A stretch of DNA of 64,000 bases from Candidatus Gastranaerophilales bacterium (GCA_944327245.1 CALVHD010000001.1:1-64000), one strand, 5' to 3'; shown: positions 42,992 to 52,221, counted from the stretch's first letter. Notes: generated by a model not told the origin, from the letters alone. A program made the numbers and translations.

Positions 42992-43921
42992 ATGAAAAGT
43001 AAGCTTAAAATAATTTTTGTCGGCATTCCTGATATGGCTTTAGTTTGTTTGTCTAATCTTTTGGAAAAAGGGTTTAATATTGTTGGGGTTGTGCCTCCTA
43101 AAAAAAGCCATGAAACTTATTCATATTTTAAAAATTTTGTTCAATCAAAAGGGCTTAATTTAATTGAATTTGATAAAAGTGCAAATGATAGAAAATGTAT
43201 TGAAAAAATAAAAAAATTAAATGCTGATATAGGTGTAGTTTGTTCTTATAATAATCTTTTATCTAAAGAATTTTTATCCAGTACAAAAATGGGCTATATT
43301 AATTCTCATCCGTCACTTTTACCCTATTACAGAGGTGCTATGCCTTATTTTCATATAATAAACAATAACGAAAAAATTTCAGGAATTACTCTTCATTTCA
43401 TGGATGAAAAATTTGATACGGGTGATATTATTTATCAAGAAAAGTTTGATGTTATGCCTTTTGAAACTATGGGGACAATTTTTAACCGTACAACATATAT
43501 GATTTCTGATGCTTTAATTAATGTTTTAGGAAAGCTTGAAAAAACGGGTGTAATTAATAGAATTTCTCAGGCTAAGGATGAAAAATATGTTTTAGCACCA
43601 AAAACAGAGGGAAATTTTAGAGTTAATTGGAAAAACAGCGTTTCAAAAATTGATTGTTTAATTAGAGCCTGTAACCCCTTTTTTAATGTTTATGCTTATT
43701 TTAGGGGAACAAATGTTAAAATAATAAAAGCAAAGCCGATTAATATAAAGCACAATTTCGAATTAGGTTCAATTGTTGATGTCGATGAAAATAAGCTTTT
43801 ATTAGCAGCCAAAGACGGTTATATTTCAATTGAAGTTTTACAAGTTGGAACTTGGGGCGTGTTTAATCCTTATGATTTTTATTACACATTTAGCCCAAAA
43901 ATCGGTGAATTTATTCTTTAA
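42992..43921 (+). CDS. Formyltransferase-family enzyme (Fmt-like)
   Basis: The 309-aa protein has the N10-formyl-THF transferase fold. The core is GYINSHPSLLPYYRGAMPYFHIINNNEKISGITLHFMDEKFDTGDIIYQ, containing the family's catalytic Asn-His-Asp set (N and H in INSHPS, D in FDTGD). The size is that of methionyl-tRNA formyltransferase, but YYRGAMPYF and the C-terminal half differ from usual Fmt, so a sugar or peptide formyltransferase is possible. It lies in the ffh-trkA-trkH run, 1 bp after trkH. Confidence 0.8.
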   Translation: MKSKLKIIFVGIPDMALVCLSNLLEKGFNIVGVVPPKKSHETYSYFKNFVQSKGLNLIEFDKSANDRKCIEKIKKLNADIGVVCSYNNLLSKEFLSSTKMGYINSHPSLLPYYRGAMPYFHIINNNEKISGITLHFMDEKFDTGDIIYQEKFDVMPFETMGTIFNRTTYMISDALINVLGKLEKTGVINRISQAKDEKYVLAPKTEGNFRVNWKNSVSKIDCLIRACNPFFNVYAYFRGTNVKIIKAKPINIKHNFELGSIVDVDENKLLLAAKDGYISIEVLQVGTWGVFNPYDFYYTFSPKIGEFIL

Positions 43922-43933
43922 GGAGAGATGTTT

Positions 43934-44758
43934 ATGATTAAAGTTGATAAATTGAATTTTTTAACACCGGGGATACCCTCTTGTGCAAAAGATTATTCAA
44001 ATGCTTTTGAAAAATTAGAAGAATTAAACCTTGATGGATTAGAGGTGGAATTTGTCCATGGGGTTCGTTATAGTGAAAAAACAAGAGAAATGATTTTAAA
44101 TAGGGCTGATAAATTAATAACTCACCACGGGCCTTATTATATTAATTTAAATGCTAAAGAAGATGAAAAAATTGAAGCAAGTATTAAAAGAGTTCTGGAT
44201 ACTGCAAGAGCTGCAAAGGATTTAGGAGCTTATTCAATAACTTATCATGCTGCTTTTTACCTTGGAGATGACCCTAAAACAGTTTTAGATAGAATGATTG
44301 AAAGGCATAAGATTATTATTGATATTCTTAAAGAAGAGGATAATGATGTTTGGATTAGACCGGAAACGACCGGAAAAAAGACTCAATGGGGTACATTAGA
44401 TGAAATAATTGAACTATCTAAAAATTTTTCTCAAATTTTACCTTGTATTGATTTTGCTCATATTCATGCAAGAGAAAACGGTAAATTTAACACTTACGAT
44501 GAATTTTGTTATATATTAGAACATCTAGGAAATGAACTTGGTGAAATTGCTTTGAATAATTTCCACGGACACGTTGCAGGAATAAAATATACAGATAAAG
44601 GAGAAAAAAATCATCTGATTTTTGAAGAAAGTGATTTTAATTATAAAGATTTAATTAAAGCCTTGAAAAAATTCAACATAAAAGGTGCGCTTGTTTGTGA
44701 AAGCCCTAATATTGAAATAGATACAAAAATCTTGAAAGATTATTATTACTCTTTATAG
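43934..44758 (+). CDS. Endonuclease IV-like TIM-barrel protein
   Basis: The 274-aa protein has the xylose-isomerase-like TIM barrel of AP endonuclease IV: LDGLEVEFVHG, ITHHGPYYINL, SITYHAAFYLGD, IRPETTGK, IDFAHIHA and NNFHGHVAG carry the His, Glu and Asp residues expected to bind zinc. The family incises DNA at abasic sites or isomerises sugars. ATG 43934 is preferred to 43928 because AAGGAGAG is too close to the latter. It is 12 bp after the formyltransferase gene. Confidence 0.8.
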   Translation: MIKVDKLNFLTPGIPSCAKDYSNAFEKLEELNLDGLEVEFVHGVRYSEKTREMILNRADKLITHHGPYYINLNAKEDEKIEASIKRVLDTARAAKDLGAYSITYHAAFYLGDDPKTVLDRMIERHKIIIDILKEEDNDVWIRPETTGKKTQWGTLDEIIELSKNFSQILPCIDFAHIHARENGKFNTYDEFCYILEHLGNELGEIALNNFHGHVAGIKYTDKGEKNHLIFEESDFNYKDLIKALKKFNIKGALVCESPNIEIDTKILKDYYYSL

Positions 44759-44823
44759 CTTCTATATTATTAATTTACTAATTTTAAAAAAATAGTATAA
44801 TAGAAAAAAATGAGGAAAATAAT

Positions 44824-45228
44824 ATGAAAGAAAGATTTTTAACGGTTTTAAAATGGTTTTTCATTGTTTTAGGTGTAATATTTTTTATACAGATTTTGCT
44901 TGTTTTGGGCGCTCTTTTAGGAATTCTTGCTTTTGCTAATACAACATTTAAAATGCCTGAAAATGTAAATAAAATGAAGGATATTAAGCCCATTATAAAA
45001 TATGTTCAAGATTATCAAAAAGAAACGGGAAAATACCCCAAGACCGTTGATGGAATTAAATTAAAAAAAGGCTTAGTTTATCAATATGAACCGTCAAAGG
45101 ATTTTAATTGCTACACAATAACTCTGAAATCGCAAAAAGATAATTTAACAAAACAATATCAACAATGCATGGTAAAAACAGACAATTCAAATTCATCATC
45201 AGAAAGTTACGTTGAATTTAGTAATTAA
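44824..45228 (+). CDS. Small membrane-anchored protein, pilin-like C-terminal part
   Basis: The 134-aa protein has one N-terminal hydrophobic helix (FIVLGVIFFIQILLVLGALL, residues 14-36) and a polar C-terminal part with VQDYQKETGKYPKTVDGIKL, a pattern seen in pseudopilin-like domains, with two Cys (NCYTITL, QQCMVK) that may form a disulfide outside. There is no prepilin peptidase motif. Topology predicts the C-terminus in the periplasm. A terminator lies 22 bp downstream. Function unknown. Confidence 0.65.
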   Translation: MKERFLTVLKWFFIVLGVIFFIQILLVLGALLGILAFANTTFKMPENVNKMKDIKPIIKYVQDYQKETGKYPKTVDGIKLKKGLVYQYEPSKDFNCYTITLKSQKDNLTKQYQQCMVKTDNSNSSSESYVEFSN

Positions 45229-45250
45229 ATTATAAAATTATAAAGTTTAC

Positions 45251-45279
45251 AAGAGCCTTAATGTCAAGGCTCTTTTTTT
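45251..45279 (+). terminator. Terminator after the small membrane protein
   Basis: AAGAGCCTT-AATGTC-AAGGCTCTT stem followed by T7. Confidence 0.85.
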
Positions 45280-45377
45280 AAATAATTAATTTTTGATTAA
45301 AAATGGGGGCTTTTTTAAAAAAAGAGCGATAATAAGATTGTAAGAAGTAAGAAGAAAAAGATGAAAGGACAGATATT

Positions 45378-45836
45378 ATGAAATTTTTAGTTAGAAAAGC
45401 TCCACAAAATTTTATAAGAACCGTAAATGACGAAATCAGTTCTTTATTAAACAGACACTTCGATAGTTATTTCCCTGAAGCTCAATATTGGGAAGAAGAA
45501 ATGGAAAAATATTCAATGCCTGTAGAAGTTTCAGATAAAGGCAAGAAATTTGAATTAAAAGCTGAACTTCCGGGAGTAAAAAAAGAAAATCTTGATATCG
45601 ATATTGATTCTAATTACGTTATAATAAATGCTAAAAAAGAAGAAGAAAAAGAAGAAAACGAAAGCAACTATAAAAAATCAGAATTTAGATATGGTGAATT
45701 TTCAAGAACTGTTTATTTCCCTGAAGAAATCGATGTTGATAAGACTGAGGCTAAATTAGAACACGGTATTTTAAAAATTGAAGCACCTAAAAAGGTTGTT
45801 GAAAGCGAGAATAAGAAAAAATTAACAATTAAATAA
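45378..45836 (+). CDS. Small heat-shock protein Hsp20
   Basis: The 152-aa protein has the alpha-crystallin domain: MPVEVSDKGKKFELKAELPGVKKENLDIDIDSNYVIINAKK, then GEFSRTVYFPEEIDVDKTEAKLEHGILKIEAPK. It is an ATP-independent holdase. It is monocistronic with a strong terminator after it; no CIRCE or HAIR element is seen in the 96 bp upstream. AAAGGA lies before the ATG. Confidence 0.93.
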   Translation: MKFLVRKAPQNFIRTVNDEISSLLNRHFDSYFPEAQYWEEEMEKYSMPVEVSDKGKKFELKAELPGVKKENLDIDIDSNYVIINAKKEEEKEENESNYKKSEFRYGEFSRTVYFPEEIDVDKTEAKLEHGILKIEAPKKVVESENKKKLTIK

Positions 45837-45850
45837 TTTTAAATGTTAAC

Positions 45851-45891
45851 AATAAAAGAGGAATAACCAATAAGGCTATTCCTCTTTTATT
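45851..45891 (+). terminator. Terminator of hsp20
   Basis: A perfect 15-bp inverted repeat, AATAAAAGAGGAATA and TATTCCTCTTTTATT, 14 bp after the stop codon. Confidence 0.8.
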
Positions 45892-45949
45892 CGTATTGTA
45901 TTATTTTATGTACCTTTTAAAATATTATTATATAATTTAGGAGAAAATA

Positions 45950-46996
45950 ATGCTTCAATATTTTAAAGGTTCATATATTTTTACAGCCCTAGGACTTACT
46001 TTAGCTTATTTTTGGGCACACCATGCCCACGTTGGCGCAGAAATTCAAGCCATTTTTATAGTTTTAGTTTTGAGTATTTTAGAAATAAGTTTATCTTTTG
46101 ATAATGCTGTTGTTAATGCTTCTAAATTGGAAAAAATGTCGCCCCTTTGGCAGCATAGGTTTTTAACTTGGGGGATATTAATAGCAGTGTTTGGAATGAG
46201 ATTTTTATTCCCTGTTTTAGTTGTTGCAATATTTTCTCATTTAAATATCGTTGAAGTAGTTAATATGGCGTTAAATGATGCAGACAAATATGCTCATTAT
46301 CTTCATATTTCGCACCCTCCAATAATAACATTTGGTGCTTCATTTTTAATTATGTTATTTTTTACATATTTTACAAATCCTAAAAAAGATGTCCATTGGA
46401 TTCCTTTTATTGAAGAGAAATTGACTCATTTAGGACACATTAGAGGTCTTGGAGTTGTTTTAACTTTGTTTTTGATATATTTAGTCCAAAACAGGGTGCT
46501 CGAGCAAGATAGAACAGAAGTTTTAATAGCAGGGATTTGGGGTATAATCATTTATCTTTTAATTGATGGTATATCTCATGCTTTAGAACATCACAGCGAA
46601 AATAATACCATAAAAACGTGCACGCCCCATTTTAGCTTAACAAACAGTTGTTTTGTTAATTTTTTATATCTTGAATTGATTGATGCTTCTTTTTCTCTTG
46701 ATGGTGTTTTAGGCGCTTTTGCATTAAGTAAAGATATTTTAATTATAACCATAGGGCTTTCAATCGGTGCTATGTTTGTTCGATCTTTAACCATTATGCT
46801 TGTTGAAAAAAAGACTCTAAAACAATATATTTACCTAGAACAAGGTGCTCATTGGGCAATCGGAGCATTGGCTGTTATTATGTATATTTCATCATTTAGA
46901 GAGGTAAGTGAAATTATAACAGGGTTTATTGGTTTAGTGTTTATATTAAGTGCATTTTTTGCTTCTGTTAGGGTAAACAATAAACAAAAAAATTAA
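45950..46996 (+). CDS. DUF475/TerC-like integral membrane protein
   Basis: The 348-aa protein has about nine transmembrane segments. It carries the TerC-superfamily acidic motifs: LEISLSFDNAVVNASKLEKM near residue 45 and LELIDASFSLDGVLGAFALS near residue 245. Members of this family have been linked to tellurite resistance and metal (Mn) homeostasis. AGGAGA lies before ATG 45950. It shares a terminator with pyk, which converges. Confidence 0.87.
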   Translation: MLQYFKGSYIFTALGLTLAYFWAHHAHVGAEIQAIFIVLVLSILEISLSFDNAVVNASKLEKMSPLWQHRFLTWGILIAVFGMRFLFPVLVVAIFSHLNIVEVVNMALNDADKYAHYLHISHPPIITFGASFLIMLFFTYFTNPKKDVHWIPFIEEKLTHLGHIRGLGVVLTLFLIYLVQNRVLEQDRTEVLIAGIWGIIIYLLIDGISHALEHHSENNTIKTCTPHFSLTNSCFVNFLYLELIDASFSLDGVLGAFALSKDILIITIGLSIGAMFVRSLTIMLVEKKTLKQYIYLEQGAHWAIGALAVIMYISSFREVSEIITGFIGLVFILSAFFASVRVNNKQKN

Positions 46997-47010
46997 GGTT
47001 TATAATATTT

Positions 47011-47034
47011 AAGAGGGCTTTTGCCCTCTTTTTT
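47011..47034. terminator. Terminator between DUF475 gene and pyk
   Basis: AAGAGGGC-TTTT-GCCCTCTT stem followed by T4 on the plus strand; it ends inside the pyk stop region. Confidence 0.8.
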
Positions 47035-48463
47035 ACGTTCCTATTTTATGAACTCTTATGAAATTTGTTTTACTTGTAATCAATCTTGGTGCTGAACCTG
47101 TGATAATTACATAATCGCCATAACTTAGACCGATTTCATTAATTAAAAAGTTATCGATATTAACTAAGATATCTTGATTTAAAACATCATCCCAATTTTT
47201 TAAAAATGGATAAACGCCCCAGCATAATGCCATTTTTTTACAAGTTGCTTCTGAATCTGAAACCATAATAATAGGAACAGACGGTCTTAATCTTGACATT
47301 AGTTTTGTTGAATTTCCTGAATGAGAAAAGCTTAAAAGTGCTTTAGCTTTAACAAGTTTAATCATTTTGTCTGCGCCAAAAGCAATAGCCTGTCTTGTTA
47401 TGGTTGTTTCATCAAATATTTCAAAATCATTGTCAAATTTATAAAATTGGCTGTTTTCTGTTGATTTTGCAATATGCGCCATTGTTTCAACCGCTTCAAT
47501 CGCATATTTTCCAACAGATGTTTCTCCGCTTAACATAACAGCATCAGCCCCATCTAAAATAGCATTGGCAACATCAGAGCTTTCTGCCCTTGTGGGGATT
47601 GGTTCATCAATCATGCTTTCCAGCATTTGAGTTGCAACAATAACAGGTTTTTTCTGCTTATTGCATTCTTTTATTATTCTTTTTTGGCAAATCGGAACTT
47701 CAACAGCGGACAATTCAATTCCTAAATCGCCACGAGCAACCATTATGCAGTCTGAAACATTAATTATGCTTTCGAGATTTTCAATAGCTTGAGGTTTTTC
47801 CATTTTAGAAATAACCGGAATATCAGCTCCATAATCATTGATATATTTTTTAGCTAATAAGACATCTTCTTTTTGTCTTACAAAAGAAAGGGCTATGTAA
47901 TCCGCTTTTTTATCAACTGCAAATTTAATATATTCAATATCTTTTTTAGTTACCGCTTCAAGGCTGTTGGTTGACCCTGGAATGTTTAAACCTTTTCTTG
48001 ATTTTAGTAATCCTCCATGGGTGATTTTAGCGTACACTTTATTATCTTCAACTTTTTCAACAGTTGCTTGAATTTTGCCGTCATCAAGAAGAATTTTGCT
48101 TCCTATGGTAACATCTTGAGCAATTCCTTTATAGTCAACAGGAATTATTCCATCTTCAGGGGTTTCTTGATGGGAAAATACTACTTCATCGTTTTTTTTA
48201 AGATTAATTGGCTCAATTAGATTTCCAACTCTGATTTTTGGACCTTGAAGATCAATCATAATTGAACAATATACTCTTAATTTTTTACAAACTTGTCTTA
48301 TTAAATCAAATCTTCTATTGTGAACTTCAAGCGTTTCGTGGGAAGTGTTTAAACGGAAAATATTAACTCCTGCTTTAATCAGCTTTTCGATTTTTTCTTC
48401 TGAATCAACAGCAGGGCCTATTGTGGCAACAATTTTAGTTCTTTTAAAAAATTTGTTTTTCAT
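47033..48463 (-). CDS. pyk: Pyruvate kinase
   Basis: The 476-aa protein shows all catalytic motifs: TKIVATIGPAVDSEEKIEKLIKAG, IMIDLQGPKIRVG, the active-site Lys in ISKMEKPQAI, MVARGDLGIELSAVEVPICQ, and ATQMLESMIDEPIPTRAESSDVANAILDGADAVMLSGE. It makes pyruvate and ATP from phosphoenolpyruvate. The C-terminal allosteric domain is present; the extra PEP-utilising domain of some cyanobacterial enzymes is absent. It diverges from ferritin. Confidence 0.95.
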   Translation of the reverse strand: MKNKFFKRTKIVATIGPAVDSEEKIEKLIKAGVNIFRLNTSHETLEVHNRRFDLIRQVCKKLRVYCSIMIDLQGPKIRVGNLIEPINLKKNDEVVFSHQETPEDGIIPVDYKGIAQDVTIGSKILLDDGKIQATVEKVEDNKVYAKITHGGLLKSRKGLNIPGSTNSLEAVTKKDIEYIKFAVDKKADYIALSFVRQKEDVLLAKKYINDYGADIPVISKMEKPQAIENLESIINVSDCIMVARGDLGIELSAVEVPICQKRIIKECNKQKKPVIVATQMLESMIDEPIPTRAESSDVANAILDGADAVMLSGETSVGKYAIEAVETMAHIAKSTENSQFYKFDNDFEIFDETTITRQAIAFGADKMIKLVKAKALLSFSHSGNSTKLMSRLRPSVPIIMVSDSEATCKKMALCWGVYPFLKNWDDVLNQDILVNIDNFLINEIGLSYGDYVIITGSAPRLITSKTNFIRVHKIGT

Positions 48464-48585
48464 TTATACCTCTTATAGTGATTTTTGCAATATTAATTCT
48501 ATCATGAAAAAAATTATTTTTTTTGTGATTTGTTTATAACTTTTTGTGTTATAACTTGAATATAGATTAAAAAGGAGATATGGGT

Positions 48586-49095
48586 ATGATTTGTGAAAGA
48601 ATGGAAAAAGCTTTTTTAGAACAAATTAATAAAGAATTATTCTCTGAGTATCTTTATTTGTCTATGAAAGCATACTTTGCAAATTTGAATTTAAATGGTT
48701 TTGTAAATTGGATGGATGTTCAAGTTCAAGAAGAAAGAGCACACGCAATGGGAATGTTTGATTATGTTTTAGAAAGAGGAGGAAAAATTGAACTTGAAGC
48801 AATAAATAAACCTCAAACAACTTGGAACGGACCATTGGATGTTTTTAAGGCAGTCTTAGAACATGAACAATTCATTACATCAAGCATTAATGCACTTATG
48901 GATGTCGCAGAAGAAACAAAAGACAGAGCTGCTATGATATTCTTAAATTGGTATTTAAAAGAACAAGTTGAAGAAGAATCTAATGTGGGTAATGTTTTAG
49001 CTCAATTAGAGCTTATCGGAAATGATAAAAATGCTTTGTTTGCCCTTGATAAAGAATTGGCAACAAGAACCTTTGTTGCTCCTGTAATAGGATAA
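48586..49095 (+). CDS. Bacterial non-heme ferritin
   Basis: The 169-aa protein has the ferroxidase ligands in order: KELFSEYLYLSMKAYF (Glu in helix A), VQVQEERAHAMGMFDYV (ExxH), HEQFITSSINAL and NWYLKEQVEEESNV. It stores iron as a 24-mer. ATG 48586 is preferred over 48580, since AAGGAG lies 8 nt before the former and only 2 nt before the latter. It is monocistronic with a terminator after it. Confidence 0.93.
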   Translation: MICERMEKAFLEQINKELFSEYLYLSMKAYFANLNLNGFVNWMDVQVQEERAHAMGMFDYVLERGGKIELEAINKPQTTWNGPLDVFKAVLEHEQFITSSINALMDVAEETKDRAAMIFLNWYLKEQVEEESNVGNVLAQLELIGNDKNALFALDKELATRTFVAPVIG

Positions 49096-49112
49096 GTCTG
49101 ATAGATTAATTT

Positions 49113-49140
49113 AAATGCCTGCATTTTGCAGGCATTTTTT
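49113..49140. terminator. Terminator after ferritin
   Basis: AAATGCCTGCA-TTT-TGCAGGCATTT stem followed by T3 more, shared with the convergent punA end. Confidence 0.85.
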
Positions 49141-49948
49141 AAATATTTTTTATTATTTCTTTAATTAAATTGGAAACTTTTTGACCTTGTTTTTTTCCTG
49201 TTTCAATAACTTCCTGATGAGATAGTTTTGTGTTTGAAACTCCTGTTGCAAAGTTTGTTACAAGACTAAGGGTCAAAGTTTTTATTTTAAGCCAATTAGC
49301 TACAATTGCCTCCGGCACGGAACTCATCCCTACAACATCAGCTCCCAAGATTCTGTATGCTCTTATTTCTGCTGCTGTTTCATAGCTCGGGCCTGTTGTT
49401 GCAAGATAAACTCCTTCTTTTAAATCTATATTAAGGTCTTTAGCGCAATTTTTAGCAAGAGCAATTAATTTTTTATTATAACAATTGCTCATATCCGGAA
49501 ATCTTTCGCCTAAGGAGTCATCATTTTTTCCTATAAGGGGGTTTGTACCCATAAAATTAATATGATCGGAGATTAAGACAATATCCCCAACATTAAGATT
49601 TTTATTAACACCACCGGCTGCATTTGTTATAATAAGAGTTTTGACTCCTAATTGTTTAAAAACTTTGATAGGGTAGGTTGCTTCTTGCATAGAATTTCCT
49701 TCATAAAAATGAAATCTTCCTTGCATAATTACACAATTTTTGTTGTTTATTTCACAAAACAACAATTCGCCTTTGTGTCCTTTGACATTTGAAGAACCAA
49801 AATTAGGAATGTCTTTATAAGAAATATTGTATCCGTTTAAATTATCACAAAATGAACCTAAGCCTGAGCCAAGAATGACTGCAATTTCAGGTTTAAAACC
49901 GTTTGTTTTTGAATTTATATAATCAAGTGTTTCTTTGATTTTTTCCAT
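49139..49948 (-). CDS. punA: Purine nucleoside phosphorylase (type I, PunA-like)
   Basis: The 269-aa protein has the trimeric PNP motifs: AVILGSGLGSFCDNL near residue 24, VMQGRFHFYEGN, LIITNAAGGVN and the signature region ADVVGMSSVPEAIVANWLKI. It splits guanosine or inosine with phosphate in purine salvage. It has no Shine-Dalgarno; TAAAAT lies exactly 6 nt before ATG 49948, just after the omega subunit gene. Confidence 0.92.
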   Translation of the reverse strand: MEKIKETLDYINSKTNGFKPEIAVILGSGLGSFCDNLNGYNISYKDIPNFGSSNVKGHKGELLFCEINNKNCVIMQGRFHFYEGNSMQEATYPIKVFKQLGVKTLIITNAAGGVNKNLNVGDIVLISDHINFMGTNPLIGKNDDSLGERFPDMSNCYNKKLIALAKNCAKDLNIDLKEGVYLATTGPSYETAAEIRAYRILGADVVGMSSVPEAIVANWLKIKTLTLSLVTNFATGVSNTKLSHQEVIETGKKQGQKVSNLIKEIIKNI

Positions 49949-49954
49949 AAAATA

Positions 49955-49960
49955 ATTTTA
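49955..49960 (-). promoter_or_regulatory. -10 element of a probably leaderless promoter
   Basis: TAAAAT on the minus strand ends 6 nt before the punA ATG, within the 19-bp gap after the omega gene. Confidence 0.4.
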
Positions 49961-49967
49961 GATATTA

Positions 49968-50213
49968 TTAGCCAACAAGGCCGTCGTCATCTGATTCTGA
50001 TGCTTTAACCATAATTGCGTGTTGAACGGGTTTTTCTTTTTTAACATTAGAATCAAAAGTAATATCTGAATCAAAACCATAGTCATCTCTAGGTTTTTTC
50101 ATTTGAGATTCATCAACAAGTTTTTTAGCTAATTCAATTAGCTCATAAACTAATTGATATCTGTTTGGGGCTTTTTCGTTTAAATCCCAAGCGGTTTTAG
50201 TAATTTGGTTCAT
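49968..50213 (-). CDS. rpoZ: RNA polymerase omega subunit
   Basis: The 81-aa protein has the omega pattern: LNEKAPNRYQLVYELIELAKKLVDE in the first half, matching the conserved NRY/F-x-LV block, and KEKPVQHAIMVKASESDDDGLVG, matching the conserved KPV-x-x-AI strand. The short spacing and NRYQ start resemble cyanobacterial omega. It helps assemble beta' into RNA polymerase. GGAG lies before ATG. It is followed by punA after 19 bp. Confidence 0.75.
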   Translation of the reverse strand: MNQITKTAWDLNEKAPNRYQLVYELIELAKKLVDESQMKKPRDDYGFDSDITFDSNVKKEKPVQHAIMVKASESDDDGLVG

Positions 50214-50266
50214 AATAATCTCCTATATATTAATCTTACAATGAGAAAAATTAACATGCAAGAGAT

Positions 50267-50809
50267 TTAATATTCATATTTATAATACATTTCATCGCTG
50301 TAGCGTCTGTATTGTTCATACTTTTCAGGACTTACCAATCTTAAAAAACCATCAATTAACCCCGGATTGTCTTTTTTTCTCATTTCAATAGAATTGTTTG
50401 ACATTCTTTTTGCATTTCTTTTTGAGCTAATAGAGGCCGGCAGTGCCATTCCTGAAATCATTGCGTTGCTTGAAGCAATGCCTAGTTTTTTAATTCTGTC
50501 TTCTTGAGGGCTGAAGCGCCAGCATCTTCCCAGTAATTCAAATTCAAGATTTCTTAATCTTGCGCTGTCATCAAGCTCAGGATATGTTTTTAAAAAATGT
50601 CTTTTTTCCATCATTTCTATTTTTTTTAAGTCTTTTTGAGAGAAGTTGACAGGGCTCGGTGTTCCTTTTGCGTTTTGTATATCTTCCTTTGTTATGGTAA
50701 TTGTTTGAACATGCTCATAGCAGTAGCATGTCAGCGGAACAATCATTGAATGCAAGATAACGGTGTATATAAGGCAATATAGTATTTCTAGTTTTATATA
50801 TTTTGGCAT
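50267..50809 (-). CDS. Exported/anchored protein with a degenerate RLxxLE segment
   Basis: The 180-aa protein has an N-terminal hydrophobic segment (LEILYCLIYTVILHSMIVPL, residues 7-26) that may be a signal anchor. The middle part, DDSARLRNLEFELLGRCWRFSPQEDRIKKLG, resembles one unit of the RLxxLExxxFG...DRLxxLE motif repeated in envelope proteins of cyanobacteria and relatives. The C-terminus is basic and Tyr-rich (YEQYRRYSDEMYYKYEY). Function unknown. Confidence 0.6.
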   Translation of the reverse strand: MPKYIKLEILYCLIYTVILHSMIVPLTCYCYEHVQTITITKEDIQNAKGTPSPVNFSQKDLKKIEMMEKRHFLKTYPELDDSARLRNLEFELLGRCWRFSPQEDRIKKLGIASSNAMISGMALPASISSKRNAKRMSNNSIEMRKKDNPGLIDGFLRLVSPEKYEQYRRYSDEMYYKYEY

Positions 50810-50992
50810 AGGTTAACCCAATTTAGTATAAGATTAAGCCCTGTGCGTATATAAAACATCGCTCTTGCAGATTTTTAGTTTTCTATTATTAATTTTTGTA
50901 AAAAACTAATAAAAATTGCAATTTTTATTTAAAGTTTTCTTCTAAATTTGTCGTTTTAAGTTTTTGTATGAAGTAAGGGATGATATAAGATT

Positions 50993-51568
50993 TTGGTAAA
51001 CGTGCGTAAATTATTTATAATTTTATACTTGGTCATTAGCATATTAATAGGCGTCGAATCTTCTTTTGCGCTTGATTATTCTAAAATATCAACTAATCCA
51101 AAGATAGTTGCAGCTCTAAATTCTCTTGAGGGAATAAACAGGCGTGATGTAATTGCAATATTATACGGAAGAAATGCTACTAAAAAACCAATCAGAGTCA
51201 TGTTTCGAGATTTAGCGATATACGGCTGCCAAGATTGTGAAGCTATGACCATTAAAACAAAAAATAACGGGCTTGTGATTTATATATCAAACGAACATAG
51301 AAATTCAAGTAAAGAAGGGCTGGCATGCTTGATAGCCCATGAATCACAACATCATACTTATACAAATACAAAAACTGAAGAGCTAAGAGCATGGATATCT
51401 GAATCTCAAGCATGGAATGAATTTACAAAAAGAAATAAAGCTCTTTTAACCTCAAACGACCCTTTAGCTAAAAGGGAAAACTATATAGCAAAATTAAGAG
51501 CAAGAAGCGGCGTTCAAGGTGTTCAAAAGCTTATTGCAAACAACCCTGTCTATGCCGGATTGAATTAA
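50993..51568 (+). CDS. Exported putative zinc metallopeptidase (HExxH)
   Basis: The 191-aa protein has a signal peptide (KLFIILYLVISILIGVESSFA) and a small domain with IAHESQHHTYTNTKTEELRAW. That holds HExxH at residues 116-120 and a Glu pair at 129-130 that could give the third ligand, as in small gluzincin-like peptidases. Two Cys (GCQDCEA) may bind metal or form a disulfide. The start is TTG at 50993 or GTG at 51002; there is no ATG. TGATATAAG about 10 bp upstream may be its -10. Function is inferred only from the motif. Confidence 0.65.
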   Translation: MVNVRKLFIILYLVISILIGVESSFALDYSKISTNPKIVAALNSLEGINRRDVIAILYGRNATKKPIRVMFRDLAIYGCQDCEAMTIKTKNNGLVIYISNEHRNSSKEGLACLIAHESQHHTYTNTKTEELRAWISESQAWNEFTKRNKALLTSNDPLAKRENYIAKLRARSGVQGVQKLIANNPVYAGLN

Positions 51569-51578
51569 TTTAAATATT

Positions 51579-51604
51579 AAAAAGCCTTATCAAATTGATA
51601 AGGC
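51579..51604 (-). terminator. Terminator of the 96-aa gene
   Basis: GCCTTATCAA-A-TTGATAAGGC stem; on the minus strand it is followed by TTTTTAAT. Confidence 0.7.
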
Positions 51605-51661
51605 CAGTTGTTTTGTTGTTTATGCTTCGAGATTGTGTTGTTAGGTGTTGATAATGCTTTT

Positions 51662-51952
51662 TTACGCAATTGCGTTAAGTGTTTTTCTTTCTACTTTTAA
51701 ACCGTTTTCAATACTTTCTTGTCTTTGTTTTAAAGTGTCTTGGAAAGTTGAAGATTGTTTGTTGTTATTGTAGAAAATCGGAGATTGTTTAATTGTTCCT
51801 AAGAAATCTGTTAAAAAGCTTCCTTCGTGTCTAACATCAGTTGTGTTGTTAATAACATTTGCACCATAGTTAGAACGAACACCTGCTTTAAAACGTATAT
51901 TGTTATTATTAATTGTACTTTGTACATTTTTTATTTGACTTACAGTTAACAT
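51662..51952 (-). CDS. Small unknown protein with N-terminal RFKAG motif
   Basis: The 96-aa protein is polar and Asn/Gln-rich, without signal or membrane segment: TINNNNIRFKAGVRSNYGAN near the start and LKQRQESIENGLKVERKTLN near the end. AAGAGGTGAGAAA before the ATG gives a Shine-Dalgarno. The RFKAG block resembles SFKAN in the 67-aa protein at 3665. A terminator follows. Function unknown. Confidence 0.65.
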   Translation of the reverse strand: MLTVSQIKNVQSTINNNNIRFKAGVRSNYGANVINNTTDVRHEGSFLTDFLGTIKQSPIFYNNNKQSSTFQDTLKQRQESIENGLKVERKTLNAIA

Positions 51953-52221
51953 TTTGGTTTTCTCACCTCTTGTTTTTTTCTTTTTTTAGTGTTTGTTTAA
52001 CACTTGTTCTTTATATTTTTATTATGCACCTAAAAATTTTATTTGTCAACCCCTCTTTATAAATATTTTATTTTAAGCTATATCTGAGTTTAAGGCTTAT
52101 ACTTATAAAAAAAATTAATAACTGTCAAATATACACTTATTATTTTTATTTCAAAAAAATGCTCAATTTAGAAAATATTACCCATGTGTGTAATTGTAAT
52201 AAACACAAAAATATTATTATA

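Noticed and set aside
45300-45377. CIRCE operator before hsp20
   Set aside because: No TTAGCACTC-N9-GAGTGCTAA dyad can be found.
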